From assembly GCA_938045475.1 (NCBI GenBank), contig CALIML010000003.1, positions 1-64,000 on the forward strand: a stretch of 64,000 nucleotides of DNA, in the 5' to 3' direction. Of this stretch, positions 8,801 to 18,377 are shown piece by piece. The stretch's first letter is position 1, and every line of letters begins with the position of its first letter. This DNA comes from an uncultured Sulfolobales archaeon (GTDB taxonomy: Archaea > Thermoproteota > Thermoprotei_A > Sulfolobales > Desulfurococcaceae). The position numbers and the translations under genes were made by a program. The notes below the pieces were generated by a model. It was not told the DNA's origin. It saw only the letters and a list, made by a program, of their open reading frames with translations, and ran no database searches.

Positions 8801-9749
8801 GGAGTTCGCGAGAGTTGCTAAGGTGAGGTTTGCTTCCATAATTACATTCTTTTTAGCCGCGTTAACTCTATCATCCTACTTCTTCATTAATCAGGGGCAC
8901 TCTCACTACAGAGTCAATAGAGTGCTTCTTGGATCATTGTCAGGCTTCATCTTTGCGTACTCAGGCTCCATACTTCAATCATCTCTTAGAAATCCTCTAG
9001 CTGACCCATACCTCCTGGGGATAGGTGGAGGGGCTTTATTCTCCATATATGTTTACTACCTAGTGGTCCCTGCTCCAAGCTTTCTCTACACGCCTTTAGT
9101 TGCCTCAATAGGGGGTCTGTTAGCTTTATTCTTAACCATACTTATTGCTGAAGCTGTTGGAGGAAGCGACGTGGCGTACGTTCTTTCAGGCATAGGGATA
9201 TCGAGCTTCTTCTCAGGAATAGCGATTACTCTCTATTACTTCATTCTATCTAGAGCTCCGCACACTCCATACATATACGCAATGCTTATTGGAAGCCTAG
9301 TTGATGCAACTAGGTGGAAAGTAGATTTCCTCCTGCCTCTAACTCTGGCTTTAATACTCCTCTACTTTCTAATTGCAAAGCCTCTTAACGCACTGATCAT
9401 TGGAGATGAGTATGCCTCTCAACTTGGCTTTAAGGCCAAGTACGTTAGGCTTATTACAGCCGTTGCTGCAGGCCTATCTTCATCTATAGCTGTATCAGCT
9501 ATAGGGATGATAGGCTTCATAGGTTTAGTATCCCCCCACATAGCTCGCCTACTCCTAAGGACTAGCGACAATAGGTTTGTAATCCCGCTAGCCAGCTTAA
9601 CGGGGGCCCTCGTGCTATCACTATCAGACATGGCGGCTAAGACATTCCTGTCGTGGAGTGTGGGCGAAGTGCCTGCTGGAGTAATTACTTCAGTATTTGG
9701 AGCTCCTCTATACGTAATGCTAGTTTTAAGGGGGTATAAATGGAGGTAG
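8781..9749 (+). CDS. FecCD-family ABC transporter permease
   Basis: About 322 residues with roughly nine or ten membrane helices. The family signature is near residue 70 (LQSSLRNPLADPYLLGIGGGA, compare the GxxxQxxxRNPLAxPxxLGxxxGA block of BtuC/FecCD). The coupling helix region (SAIGMIGFIGLVSPHIARLL) is intact. It pairs with the binding protein and ATPase on either side. The ATG at 8781 was chosen, overlapping the upstream stop by 20 bases; a TTG at 8769 would add four residues. The next gene starts at 9740 inside its end, showing tight coupling. Confidence 0.88.
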   Translation: MKLLEDREFARVAKVRFASIITFFLAALTLSSYFFINQGHSHYRVNRVLLGSLSGFIFAYSGSILQSSLRNPLADPYLLGIGGGALFSIYVYYLVVPAPSFLYTPLVASIGGLLALFLTILIAEAVGGSDVAYVLSGIGISSFFSGIAITLYYFILSRAPHTPYIYAMLIGSLVDATRWKVDFLLPLTLALILLYFLIAKPLNALIIGDEYASQLGFKAKYVRLITAVAAGLSSSIAVSAIGMIGFIGLVSPHIARLLLRTSDNRFVIPLASLTGALVLSLSDMAAKTFLSWSVGEVPAGVITSVFGAPLYVMLVLRGYKWR

Positions 9750-10522
9750 GGAGCTTCATAGAGGTTAGGGGCGTAAGGGTGGAGTATAGGTCTAGGGATG
9801 AAGTAGTCATAGCACTTAACAATGTATCTCTGCGAGTTGATAAAAGCGATCTATTCTGCGTGCTGGGGCCTAATGGAAGCGGGAAGACTACATTGCTTAA
9901 GACAATAGCTGGTTTAGTTAAACATGATGGCGTTGTATTAATTGATGGAGTTGATGCATTGAGGATGCCGAGAAAGACTATTGCTAAAGTAATTTCATAT
10001 TCGTCTGATGTAAGTGTGCCTGAAATGCTTAGTTTAACAGTTGAAGAAGCAGTACTTACTTCGCGATACCCTGTCTCAAAGAGCTTTCTTGAAAGCAGTG
10101 AGGACCTCCATAAAGCTCGTGAAGTAATGAAGACGCTTGGAGTACTTAATTTACGGAATAGGAGGCTGAGCGAGCTAAGCGCTGGTGAGCTGAAGAAGGC
10201 ATTATTAGCTATGGCGCTGGCCAAAGATCCGAAAGTACTGCTATTAGATGAACCTGATGCACACATGGATATTAAGAGCAGAGTCGAGCTCTCGAAAACA
10301 CTGAAAGCACTTAAAGACAAGGTGCTGACAATATTTACTACACACGATGTAGCGTTTGCAGCAAATACTGCCACTAAAGTCCTCGTATTAAGTAATGGAG
10401 TAGGAGTAGCCTTAGGAAACGTGAAGGAGGTATTGACGGAGAATGTGCTTTCAAAAATATATGGAGTTAGATTTAAAGTTTTAAATGCCGAGGAAACACT
10501 GGCGCCAATCCCCATTTATTGA
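9740..10522 (+). CDS. ABC transporter ATP-binding protein (FecE/BtuD type)
   Basis: 260 residues. Walker A GPNGSGKTT lies near residue 38, the signature motif is LSAGELKKALLAMALAKDP (LSAGE instead of the usual LSGGQ), Walker B is VLLLDEPD, and the H-loop is FTTHD. It would power import of the iron chelate or cobalamin captured by the protein at 7760. The ATG at 9740 overlaps the permease end by 10 bases. The end of the gene overlaps the tail of a broken small gene on the other strand by a few bases. Confidence 0.88.
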   Translation: MEVGSFIEVRGVRVEYRSRDEVVIALNNVSLRVDKSDLFCVLGPNGSGKTTLLKTIAGLVKHDGVVLIDGVDALRMPRKTIAKVISYSSDVSVPEMLSLTVEEAVLTSRYPVSKSFLESSEDLHKAREVMKTLGVLNLRNRRLSELSAGELKKALLAMALAKDPKVLLLDEPDAHMDIKSRVELSKTLKALKDKVLTIFTTHDVAFAANTATKVLVLSNGVGVALGNVKEVLTENVLSKIYGVRFKVLNAEETLAPIPIY

Positions 10523-10680
10523 TTCAAATAATCGATTATGTCAGGATCCTTACACTGCGCTGGCCTCAGCCCTAGATCATCATAGACTTCAACGGCATTT
10601 AGCATTATTAGGTATCAAATAGCTGGGTCCTCATTGAAGTGCATGCAATAGATGCACCTCGTTGTAGAGTCGCGCCTCAT
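10516..10680 (-). pseudogene. Small Cys-rich protein gene interrupted by one in-frame TGA
   Basis: A 55-codon frame runs from ATG 10680 to TAA 10516 with one internal TGA at 10615-10617 (codon 22). Before it: MRRDSTTRCIYCMHFNEDPAI, with a CxxC pair; after it: YLIMLNAVEVYDDLGL and a later Cys. Both halves read like one protein, perhaps a mini zinc-ribbon. A TATA-like TTTATATG (reverse strand, 10705-10712) sits about 27 bases upstream of the ATG, as expected for a leaderless archaeal mRNA. Either a recent nonsense mutation or a sequencing error would explain it. The family was not recognised. Confidence 0.5.
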
Positions 10681-10704
10681 GAAGGTTTCGCTGGGAATAC
10701 TTCC

Positions 10705-10712
10705 CATATAAA
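10705..10712 (-). promoter_or_regulatory. TATA box for the small Cys-rich gene
   Basis: TTTATATG on the minus strand, about 25 bases upstream of ATG 10680, the spacing of a leaderless archaeal promoter. It overlaps a TTCCCA/TGGGAA hairpin (10692-10706) and a 13-base match (AAAGATAACGCTA, 10711-10723 region) to the tnpB remnant near 27170. Confidence 0.4.
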
Positions 10713-10723
10713 GATAACGCTAG

Positions 10724-10936
10724 GCTAGAACGGCGCAGGAAACTGAGTTGCTAATAGCTCTATTCTCAATGCTTCTACGCCTAAAAAGCAATGACGACAC
10801 TAATGCGCTCAGGCGGATGAAAAGGACATTTTGGTGAAAGCGGGGTGAGAAAGTTGCAGAAATGCTTAAGACCCATAGACCTGAACCCTTAGAAGGAGAT
10901 ATTAAAAAGACTTCCCTTATGGAGAGCCAGTTTTAG
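10724..10936 (+). pseudogene. Decayed open frame of unknown origin
   Basis: The frame 10724-10936 reads like protein (ELLIALFSMLLRLKSNDD, then KRGEKVAEMLKTHRPEPLEG) but contains an in-frame TGA after RRMKRTFW and has no upstream start. It runs into the 3' end of the nicotinamidase-like gene on the other strand. The rest of the 10.5-10.9 kb spacer holds no other gene. The protein family is not recognised, and chance cannot be excluded. Confidence 0.3.
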
Positions 10937-11483
10937 TTGCTGCAGCCTTTATAAGCTCTATTGCTTCTTGCGCTGTAATGAGTTTTGCCCCATAAGTTTT
11001 CTCCATGTAGTTAAGCGCGTACCTGTGATCTTCTTCGTTGAATGCAGCCACTGCGTCTTTAACAACGTAAATGTCGTAGCCGTAGTAGAAGGCATCCCAA
11101 GCAGTGTGTAGTACGCATATGTGTGTATGTATGCCTGTTAGGAATAGTGTCTTAACACTGAGATCTCGTAGAAGCGCATCGAGGCCTGTGTCTCTAAAAC
11201 CACTATAGCTTCTCTTAAATAACACTAAGTCGCTTTCAACAGGCGTTAGTTCATCAATTATCTTAGCTTCAGGAGAGCCCTTAATTGCATGAGGTCCCCA
11301 TATGTTTAACTCATGGTCTGTCGGCAAGTGATTGTCAACTAAGTGAATTACTGGGACTCCATGTGAATGCGCGTGATCTATTAAATTCTTTATATTAGAG
11401 ACTATGCCCTCTGCGCAAGGACTCCTCAATCTTCCATGCACAAACTCTTGAAGCATGTCTATAACTAGTAGCGCGGGCTTCAA
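10917..11483 (-). CDS. Isochorismatase-family hydrolase, probable nicotinamidase
   Basis: 188 residues from TTG 11483, which has GGTGG just upstream. A longer frame reaching 11615 would overlap the plus-strand gene and adds non-homologous residues. The catalytic triad is visible: Asp in LLVIDML, Lys in LFKRSYSGF and Cys in THICVLHTAWDA. The metal-site segment VDNHLPTDHELNIWG fits archaeal nicotinamidases. The enzyme would hydrolyse nicotinamide to nicotinate, the substrate of the nicotinate phosphoribosyltransferase encoded 4 kb away. Other isochorismatase-fold amidases share the triad, so the substrate is inferred. Confidence 0.8.
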   Translation of the reverse strand: MKPALLVIDMLQEFVHGRLRSPCAEGIVSNIKNLIDHAHSHGVPVIHLVDNHLPTDHELNIWGPHAIKGSPEAKIIDELTPVESDLVLFKRSYSGFRDTGLDALLRDLSVKTLFLTGIHTHICVLHTAWDAFYYGYDIYVVKDAVAAFNEEDHRYALNYMEKTYGAKLITAQEAIELIKAAATKTGSP

Positions 11484-11529
11484 GAATTCCACCAAAGTGA
11501 TTAAAATTCCAGAGGACTTAAAATAGCTA

Positions 11530-12951
11530 GTGTTTAAGGTGCTTAGATTGAAGCACAGCGATGCAGTAATCCCAATAATTATTGGAGTACTGGTGGTGGC
11601 TGCTTCAGCGTACATTCACTACCCAGACGCCACTTACTCCAGGAACCCTGAGGAAGTAGTTCATGTAACTCCAGCGACAATTATTGAGCGGATAATTGGG
11701 GGGCCAACGGGCTACAACGACTTCGGCTTCAAATACAGCGACATAGTCTACGGAGTCTTCAATAGGGTGTTTAAGGACGTAGTTAGCAATGGATTGTTTA
11801 ATGATAGGAGGGCCTCTGAGCAGTGGTTTAAGCCATCGGTTATCGAGGGGCTGGTCAAGGGCTTTAAGCAATGCCCAATACCTTATGTAGACTACAAGTT
11901 TGAGTATCCACCCATAGTGGGCTTCATATGGTATTTAACTACTTGTAGTGGAATAGTGATTGCTCTACCGAGCAACTACGGTATCGCAGATTACTCACGG
12001 TACGTAGTCTCTATCGTTAGAGTACACTATGTACTCCAGTCAGTATTTATTGGGGCAGGTGTGGTGGCTTTAACTTACTACGCAGTCCTTATTGCTAGAG
12101 AACTTGGAGTTAGTTCAAAGAGGGTTCTCCTATTCACTGTTCTGCCATCAACTCTAATGTACTCAGTGTACAACTGGGATATACTTGCTGCATCCACGCT
12201 GGTTTTAGGCATATATTACTTAATGAAGGGAAGTTACTTTAAGTCAGGGATCGCTATTGGTGCCTCTATTTCAACTAAGCTGCTGCCAATAGTCGCTGCA
12301 TTCATAGTTGCATACGATCTTGCTCAAAGAGGTTCCGTAAAGGACTTCGCGAAGTTTAGCGCTGGACTGCTGACGCTGGGCGCTCTGCCTTACGTAGCTA
12401 TTGCTATAGCTTCACCCAGTGGATTAAGCTACTTCATTGAGCACCACATGTCGTGGTATTGCGAGAACTGCATTTACCTACTCTTCGTAAATGACTTATG
12501 GAGCCACTTGCATAGAGTTCTATATATTGTCTGCCTCATAACATTTTCTTTAGCTATATGCTCTGTTGACATAGATTCAAAGGTTAAGGTCCTGCTAGCT
12601 TCATACTTAGCTGTAAGTGCTTCAATAACATTCAATTACGTGTTCAGCCCTCAAATGATGCTCTTAATAACTCCTCTAGCAGTCATTGCTTTGGATAGAA
12701 GAGATCTGCCGTTATTAGTGGCTGCTGATGCAGCCAACATGGGTATAATGGCGACTTTCTTCGCTGATCAGTGGCTCAGAGGGCTTATGTATCCATACTT
12801 AGTGCCTTCAACAATTTTTTCACCGCACACAATTGACTCGCCAGTGCAATGGATTGCTACGGCCAGGAATTACTTGCTTGCAGCACTTGCAGCGATATAT
12901 CTTGCTAAACTAATTAAGTTTGAAGCCTCTAAAAGCATGGGAGCTGAATAA
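11530..12951 (+). CDS. Integral membrane glycosyltransferase, GT-C fold (GT87/DUF2029-like)
   Basis: 473 residues with about ten membrane helices. The first extracellular loop is long and carries the acidic-Pro-Pro motif FEYPPIVGFIWY near residue 120. A later SISTKLLPIVAAFIVAY matches the K-x-x-P loop of polyprenol-phosphomannose-dependent mannosyltransferases. Such enzymes move sugars from lipid carriers to glycans or glycolipids outside the membrane. The GTG at 11530 was taken; GTG 11539 or TTG 11548 are alternatives. It is divergent from the nicotinamidase gene and directly followed by a gene of unknown function. Confidence 0.68.
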   Translation: MFKVLRLKHSDAVIPIIIGVLVVAASAYIHYPDATYSRNPEEVVHVTPATIIERIIGGPTGYNDFGFKYSDIVYGVFNRVFKDVVSNGLFNDRRASEQWFKPSVIEGLVKGFKQCPIPYVDYKFEYPPIVGFIWYLTTCSGIVIALPSNYGIADYSRYVVSIVRVHYVLQSVFIGAGVVALTYYAVLIARELGVSSKRVLLFTVLPSTLMYSVYNWDILAASTLVLGIYYLMKGSYFKSGIAIGASISTKLLPIVAAFIVAYDLAQRGSVKDFAKFSAGLLTLGALPYVAIAIASPSGLSYFIEHHMSWYCENCIYLLFVNDLWSHLHRVLYIVCLITFSLAICSVDIDSKVKVLLASYLAVSASITFNYVFSPQMMLLITPLAVIALDRRDLPLLVAADAANMGIMATFFADQWLRGLMYPYLVPSTIFSPHTIDSPVQWIATARNYLLAALAAIYLAKLIKFEASKSMGAE

Positions 12952-12953
12952 GA

Positions 12954-13631
12954 GTGCTTCACTTAGTTAGCTTACCTGGAGTACTTATCATAGGCAGGTA
13001 CTTCAGTAAAGGGGTTGCAGGTGCTGCATCTATAGCAGTAATGAATTACAGGCTTGTAGCTATGGGAGATGATAAGGGTAGTTACGAAGTCTTAGTCAAT
13101 AGAATACCTCCATATCTAGGTAGGGATGTAGTTGGAGAATTGTTTAAAAGCATATACATTGATGAAGCTAGGCCTGAGGATATCTTAAGCGATCCAGGCA
13201 TAGACATATGCTTTAAGCAAGTCCTCATGAACATCATTTATGGAGGCTATGTAACTTCAATTATGAGAGGCAATAAGTTGGACATACTTAACTTTGAAGT
13301 AGTTAATGAACTCATGGATATATACATAGGCTCAGAGGGGCTAGGCAGTGAGCTAAGCCTGGATCTATCGACCTTAACGCTTTTAGGATACGCTATTAGG
13401 GAAGCCGACTTAAGTCTCCTCAAGAACATTCTCCCCCGAAGCAGAGTGCACTTAAGTGAGAACTGGATCGCTATGCCAGCGTGGAGGAACTCTGTGCTAA
13501 TAATAGCGGAAAAGGGGTCTTCCAAAAGCATGGCCTTAGAGAGGCTTGGCTTAAAATCCCTTACGAGAGTTAAAGTAGATAACGTAGGGTTGAGGGAGTC
13601 AATAAAGCTGGGGGGAAGGCAAGTAACTTAA
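12954..13631 (+). CDS. Hypothetical protein, probably co-transcribed with the GT-C gene
   Basis: 225 residues from GTG 12954, two bases after the stop of the glycosyltransferase gene. The sequence begins with a strand-rich part (GVLIIGRYFSKGVAGAASIAV) and contains two helix-rich stretches, then AWRNSVLIIAEKG. No motif or membrane segment identifies it, and I do not recognise the family. The spacing implies co-transcription with the glycosyltransferase; a role in glycan synthesis would be only a guess. Confidence 0.6.
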   Translation: MLHLVSLPGVLIIGRYFSKGVAGAASIAVMNYRLVAMGDDKGSYEVLVNRIPPYLGRDVVGELFKSIYIDEARPEDILSDPGIDICFKQVLMNIIYGGYVTSIMRGNKLDILNFEVVNELMDIYIGSEGLGSELSLDLSTLTLLGYAIREADLSLLKNILPRSRVHLSENWIAMPAWRNSVLIIAEKGSSKSMALERLGLKSLTRVKVDNVGLRESIKLGGRQVT

Positions 13632-13698
13632 ATAAGGGTTTAGTTCTAAACATCTTTAAGGCTATTCAAGCACGGGATTTCAGCTGGAGGAGTGGGAC

Positions 13699-15414
13699 TT
13701 GAAGTGGGTTGTTGGAGCGGCATGGCCCTACGTAAACAATGTACCTCACTTAGGCACTATGATTGGCTCACTGCTTTCAGCAGATGTATTCGTAAAGTAC
13801 TTGAAGCTGCGCGGAGAAGACTACGTCTTTGTTAGTGGAAGCGACGAGCATGGTACAGTAATTGAAGTTGAAGCAATAAAGAAAGGCGTAGAGCCTAGGG
13901 AGCTCACAGATCAAGCGCACGAATACGTCAAGTACCTATTAAAAGAATGGAGCATAGAGTTAAGCAACTATACTAGGACTGAGAGCTCTATTCACAAGGA
14001 GTTCGTCAAAGAGGCGCTAATGAAGATCTACAGTAATGGCTACATATTTGAACAAGAGGAGGTAATCCCTTATTGTCTGAGAGATTCAATGTTTCTCCCA
14101 GATAGGTTCATAATAGGCAAGTGTCCTTACTGTAGCTATGAAGAAGCGCGCGGAGATCAATGCGATAAGTGCGGCAGGTTACTACACCCAATCGATTTAA
14201 TAAATCCTAAGTGCGTCATATGTGGTTCAACACCGGTGCCGAGGAAGACTAAGCACTGGTTCTTTAACTTATCTAAGCTCGAGGAGGATGTAAGGAAGTG
14301 GGCTGAATCTAATGAAAACTTGCCTGACAACGTTAAGAACTTTACATTGTCTTGGATAAGGGAGGGTTTAAGGCCTAGAAGCATAACTAGAGACAATAAA
14401 TGGGGGATAAAGGCCCCGTTCCCCGGCGCCGAGGGGAAGACTGTATATGTATGGTTTGACGCACTTCTCGGCTACATATCTGCTACTAAAGAGTACTTCG
14501 TTGAAAAAGGAATGGAGGGGGAGTGGGTTGATTATTGGAGAGGACCTGAGTCTAGAATAGTCTTCTTCATGGGGAAGGACAACATCCCCTTCCACAGCGT
14601 CATATTTCCAGCAATAGAAATAGCTTTGAGAGAGAAGTATACTTTGCCTTGGAACATTTCTGCAACGGAATACCTTCTCTTTAAAGGAGAGAAGTTTAGT
14701 AAGAGTAGGAGGATAGGAGTGTGGATTGATGAAGCTCTTGAAATAGCTCCAGCAGATTACTGGCGCTTTACACTGATTAGAATGAGACCCGAGCTGAGGG
14801 ATGCGAACTTCAATTGGGTTGACTTCTATAGGATAGTTAATAGAGAGCTCTGCGACGATATAGGGAACTTCATTCACAGAGTGCTGTCGTTCATCTATAG
14901 AAGGTATGGGGGCATAGTGCCTGCTCCAGGAGCGCTGAGTGAAGTAGATAAAGACATGGTCAGCAGAGTCTTGAATACATTGGATGGAGTTGACGAAGAT
15001 TTCCTAGGGCTTAGGCTAAAGCACGCAGTTGAAAGAATCCTTGAATTATCGTGGAGCGGTAATCAGTACTTGAATCAAAAGACTCCGTGGGATAAGTTCT
15101 CAAGCGATCCGATGGATGCTGCTACAACTATGTGGATTGGTGTAAATGCAGTCTATGCACTGAACGTATTGTTAGCTCCGATAATTCCTAGAAAGGCTGA
15201 AGAACTGTGGGAAATATTGAACATAGGGGAAGATTTATGGAGGCCTGGAAGGCTTTTTACAATAAAAGAGTTCCCAATAAGGCCTGGGCATAAGATACGT
15301 GAGCCAAAACCCTTGTTCAATAGGCTTCCACAAGACTTCTTAGAAAAAATAGATCAATTGATGGAGGAAGTTAGGTTAAGCGTCTCTAAGAGAAGGCCGC
15401 CGCTCCTAGCTTAA
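13699..15414 (+). CDS. metG: Methionyl-tRNA synthetase
   Basis: 571 residues. It has the class I motifs HLGT (HIGH equivalent, residues 17-20) and KFSKS (KMSKS equivalent, in [11 protein letters not shown]), and a CP domain with two zinc knuckles (CPYC..CDKC and CVIC). The anticodon-binding helical domain contains [13 protein letters not shown]. The start is TTG 13699, nine bases after GGAGG. It charges initiator and elongator tRNA-Met. The C-terminal beta-domain found in some MetRS proteins is absent, as in many archaea where it is encoded separately. Confidence 0.96.
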   Translation: MKWVVGAAWPYVNNVPHLGTMIGSLLSADVFVKYLKLRGEDYVFVSGSDEHGTVIEVEAIKKGVEPRELTDQAHEYVKYLLKEWSIELSNYTRTESSIHKEFVKEALMKIYSNGYIFEQEEVIPYCLRDSMFLPDRFIIGKCPYCSYEEARGDQCDKCGRLLHPIDLINPKCVICGSTPVPRKTKHWFFNLSKLEEDVRKWAESNENLPDNVKNFTLSWIREGLRPRSITRDNKWGIKAPFPGAEGKTVYVWFDALLGYISATKEYFVEKGMEGEWVDYWRGPESRIVFFMGKDNIPFHSVIFPAIEIALREKYTLPWNISATEYLLFKGEKFSKSRRIGVWIDEALEIAPADYWRFTLIRMRPELRDANFNWVDFYRIVNRELCDDIGNFIHRVLSFIYRRYGGIVPAPGALSEVDKDMVSRVLNTLDGVDEDFLGLRLKHAVERILELSWSGNQYLNQKTPWDKFSSDPMDAATTMWIGVNAVYALNVLLAPIIPRKAEELWEILNIGEDLWRPGRLFTIKEFPIRPGHKIREPKPLFNRLPQDFLEKIDQLMEEVRLSVSKRRPPLLA

Positions 15415-15479
15415 TGCCTCCAACTGTTTCCTCGTAACGTTAAATAAAGTTAGTTGATACAACTCCATTTACTTGACTC

Positions 15480-16634
15480 TCAGACCTCCATTAGTTGCCC
15501 TAGGACATACTCCCTTATTTCACTTGGCTTCGGCAGTTCCCTAACTATGGTTCCGTTATCCATGTATTTTAGCATGAGGTTTTCATAGCCATCTGGACAC
15601 TCATGTTTCCACTGGATGACTTCATCGTTTAACCCAGGCCTTTTTCTACACAACTTCTTTGCGCCGGGGAGTTTTCCTCTCTTAGTTATTGGGATCCATT
15701 CATCGCCTTCCTCAACTTCAACTATATCCATACTTATGTCTACGCTTCTTGGGAAAGCCACTGATGTCCCGACACCAAATGCATCTACGACATCTCTTAA
15801 CTCAACTACTTCTTCTTCATCTATTCCACCGCTGACGACGATTTTAACGTGCTTATAGCCATGTAGGTCTAGAGTCCACCTAACTTCTTCAACTATAGCC
15901 TTCATATCCCCCCTTCTGCTGCTCGGAGTATCCAGTCGTACGCCATAGAGTTTGTCTCCGAGAGCTTCAGCTGCCATAAGGGCCTCTATTCTTTCATCGT
16001 AGAATGTGTCGGTGAGCATTATTCTTGGAACGCTTTCACTAACAGTTTCGTGGAAGGCCTTCCATGCCTTTACCTGGTCTTTAAACAGTATTATTAGTGC
16101 ATGCGGCATTGTTCCAATAGGCTCTAACCCAAGATATTTCTTGCTCGCTGCGCCTGACACTCCGTCCATGCCTCCTATATAGGCAGCTCTATCAGCCATT
16201 GGAGCTATTGCTGGATGGAGGGATCTTAGGCCAAAGAATATGAATAGCTTATTCATTGCAAGCTTCTTCAATCTAGCTGCTTTACTAGCTATGCTTGTGT
16301 AATGCCTCAGTATTCCAAGTAGGGGGGTTTCATAGACTGATATGTCTGAGTACCTCCCTTCAATGATTATTAGTGGTTCTTTGGATTTAAAGAGGGTTCC
16401 CTCGGGGAGGCTGTATATAGTGACATGCTTTCCCTCAAACAGGCGTAAGGCTTCCTCAAGGCCTGCGTAAACAGCCCACTCATACCCCTTAGGCAAGTTG
16501 TACACATGCAGCTCCATTCTAACTCTCTTATTTACACCATATCTTTCAACAACGTCCCTAGCTCTAACGAAGTATATGTCGGTTACAAGGCCGCTGACTA
16601 TGTCTCCTTCACTCGCTATGTAGAACTTCGACAC
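15480..16634 (-). CDS. pncB: Nicotinate phosphoribosyltransferase
   Basis: 384 residues, the length of the archaeal type. The N-terminus ([18 protein letters not shown]) and the domain with [27 protein letters not shown] are typical, as is the phosphate-binding [12 protein letters not shown] loop near residue 265. It makes nicotinate mononucleotide from nicotinate and PRPP in NAD salvage. Together with the nicotinamidase-like gene at 10917 it would give a nicotinamide-to-NaMN route. It is convergent with metG. Confidence 0.93.
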   Translation of the reverse strand: MSKFYIASEGDIVSGLVTDIYFVRARDVVERYGVNKRVRMELHVYNLPKGYEWAVYAGLEEALRLFEGKHVTIYSLPEGTLFKSKEPLIIIEGRYSDISVYETPLLGILRHYTSIASKAARLKKLAMNKLFIFFGLRSLHPAIAPMADRAAYIGGMDGVSGAASKKYLGLEPIGTMPHALIILFKDQVKAWKAFHETVSESVPRIMLTDTFYDERIEALMAAEALGDKLYGVRLDTPSSRRGDMKAIVEEVRWTLDLHGYKHVKIVVSGGIDEEEVVELRDVVDAFGVGTSVAFPRSVDISMDIVEVEEGDEWIPITKRGKLPGAKKLCRKRPGLNDEVIQWKHECPDGYENLMLKYMDNGTIVRELPKPSEIREYVLGQLMEV

Positions 16635-16691
16635 AGACGATACCTCCTTAATTATCCAGCATTGAAGTACTGTGGGGAGATGTTTTTAAGC

Positions 16692-17105
16692 TTATTCTCC
16701 AAGGACTTCTATCACTATGTTTCTCTCTTTGCGCGGTCCATCTAACTCCACTAGGAATATGTTTTGCCAAGTCCCCCTAACTATTCTTCCTTTACGTACT
16801 GGGAGGACTCTCTCACTACCTATAATTGCTGAACCTATATGTGCATGGGCGTTGTCATCTATTATATTGTGCCTCCAACTTCTTTCAGGTTCAACTATTT
16901 CCTCTATTTTAGAGACTATATCTTGTATAAGCCCCTCCTCATGCTCATTAACTACTACTGCTGCTGTAGCGTGAGGGGCGAAGACTATGCAGACTCCGTT
17001 AGCTATGCCGCTTTTCCCAACTGCTTCCTCAACGTGATGCGTTATATCTATTAGCTGAATCCTCCTACTGGTTGTAACGGATACTTCGTGGAAGAATACC
17101 TTCAC
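16692..17105 (-). CDS. YjbQ / UPF0047 family protein
   Basis: 137 residues, the exact family size. Hallmarks are FAPHATAAVVVNEHEEGL, the His-rich IIDDNAHAHIGSAIIG, and the C-terminal RGTWQNIFLVELDGPRKERN. The family has a conserved His/Glu site. Bacterial and archaeal members show weak thiamine phosphate synthase activity, but the physiological role is not settled. It lies ten bases upstream of the RibD-type pseudogene fragment's end, in the same direction. Confidence 0.92.
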   Translation of the reverse strand: MKVFFHEVSVTTSRRIQLIDITHHVEEAVGKSGIANGVCIVFAPHATAAVVVNEHEEGLIQDIVSKIEEIVEPERSWRHNIIDDNAHAHIGSAIIGSERVLPVRKGRIVRGTWQNIFLVELDGPRKERNIVIEVLGE

Positions 17106-17114
17106 TTCAACCCC

Positions 17115-17781
17115 CTATAGTACTCTAGAGGATACTTTGTATTTTAACACTACTTCTTGGCTGCAGGTACATAGGTAAACGCTAATGAGGCGTAGCTTTA
17201 GTGGCTCAGAGATAATTTTTGGAAACATGCTTACACAGCTTTCCCCAAGCATTATTGGGGCTAGGGCCGCTACTAGTTCATCTATAAAGCCATCACTAAT
17301 GAGTGTTGGAAAGAGGGCTCCTCCACCTTCCACCAATGCTCTCGCGGCTTCAGGCGGCGCTTTTCCCCTAACTGCATTAACAATTTCCTCCGCTGGAAAC
17401 GTCTCCCCCATTAGTTTAATTACTTCAACACCCTTCTTCATAAACTCCTCCTTCACCCATCGATTAGATTGTTGAAGTTGTGAACGTACTCGGTGCAATT
17501 GAAGTGTCGTATAATCTGTACAAAGGGCTTGTCCTCAGTTTAGAATCCACTGCTACTCTAATTGGTTGCTTACCGCTACAGTTGGGCAGCCTAACGGTGA
17601 GAAGGAGTTTATCGCTTAACACGGCGCTAGCTCCAACAATTATTGCATCAACGCTTGCCCTAAGTGCATGAAGCCTCCTTAAATCACAGTCCCTACTTAA
17701 TGCAATTCTCTTACCTAAACTCCCTTAGGCAAGCCCTAGGCCCCGCTCACTACGCTACTAAGGTATATTAAGGATAAGCAT
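17115..17781 (-). pseudogene. Frameshifted 2,5-diamino-6-ribosylamino-pyrimidinone 5'-phosphate reductase (RibD C-terminal/ArfC-like)
   Basis: Three pieces in different frames add up to one RibD-type reductase. The middle piece (stop at 17466) reads GKRIALSRDCDLRRLHALR, then ASVDAIIVGASAVL, LTVRLPN and AVDSKLRTSPLYRLYDTSIAP. The 3' piece (17115 to about 17475) continues with VKEEFMKKGVEVIKL, then LVEGGGALFPTLI and a further VAALAPIMLGE segment. The N-terminal piece (near 17781, MLILNI) is separated by stop codons. The middle piece has no start codon and opens right after a TAA. At least two frameshifts are needed, so the gene appears dead unless the assembly is wrong. The intact enzyme reduces a riboflavin/F420 precursor with NADPH. 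Confidence 0.75.
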
Positions 17782-17793
17782 TTTAATTAATCT

Positions 17794-18369
17794 ATGAGGC
17801 GATTCATCGTGGAGAGAAGAAGGAAGAGGTATAGTCCATTCGACGAATTCTTTGAAGAATTAGGAGAGTTCATGAGGGAAATGTTTGAAGACATGGAGAA
17901 GGAGTTTGAGCGCTTGAGAAAACGCGGGTTCCACGAGGAGTTCAAGGCTTTAGAGGAGGGGCCGAGAATCTATGGACCATACGTTTACGGGTTTAGAATA
18001 ACTATAGGGCCTGATGGCGTGCCTAAAGTAGAGGAGTTCGGGAATGTGAGAAGAATTGGGCGCAAACCAATTGTTAGCGAGGAAAGAGAGCCATTAGTAG
18101 ATGTATTCGAGGAGAAAGGTGAAGTAGTAGTCATAGCCGAGCTGCCTGGAGTAGATAAGGATAAAATAAGCTGTGTTGTGAGTGAGGATAAGAAGAAGCT
18201 TACAATAAAGGCAAGCAATGAAGAGCGTAAATACTATAAGGAATTAGACCTGCCTGCTCCAGTAGATCCTGGAAGCAGCAAAGCTACATATAAGAATGGA
18301 GTTCTTGAAGTAAGATTCAAGAAAATGCCGAGTGGAGAAGGAAGAGGCTACCAATTAAAAGTTGAGTAA
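17794..18369 (+). CDS. Small heat shock protein, Hsp20/alpha-crystallin family
   Basis: 191 residues from ATG 17794. The N-terminal arm is charged (EELGEFMREMFEDMEKEFERL). The alpha-crystallin domain occupies about 105-185, with PLVDVFEEKGEVVVIAELPGV and the closing (A/G)-x-L motif region YKNGVLEVRFKK. It is an ATP-independent chaperone that forms oligomers. The arm is longer than in minimal archaeal Hsp20 proteins. It is divergent from the RibD-type pseudogene and followed eight bases later by a phosphodiesterase gene. Confidence 0.93.
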   Translation: MRRFIVERRRKRYSPFDEFFEELGEFMREMFEDMEKEFERLRKRGFHEEFKALEEGPRIYGPYVYGFRITIGPDGVPKVEEFGNVRRIGRKPIVSEEREPLVDVFEEKGEVVVIAELPGVDKDKISCVVSEDKKKLTIKASNEERKYYKELDLPAPVDPGSSKATYKNGVLEVRFKKMPSGEGRGYQLKVE

Positions 18370-18377
18370 CTCCACTG

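Noticed and set aside
9685-10515. 276-codon minus-strand frame opposite the ABC ATPase
   Set aside because: The plus strand encodes a complete ATPase with all motifs; the opposite frame is Ser/Thr/Leu-rich noise.
11484-11615. N-terminal extension of the nicotinamidase-like protein
   Set aside because: It would overlap the divergent GT-C gene and adds residues not seen in the family; TTG 11483 has a proper RBS.
14368-14877. 169-codon minus-strand frame inside metG
   Set aside because: Antisense shadow of an intact MetRS.
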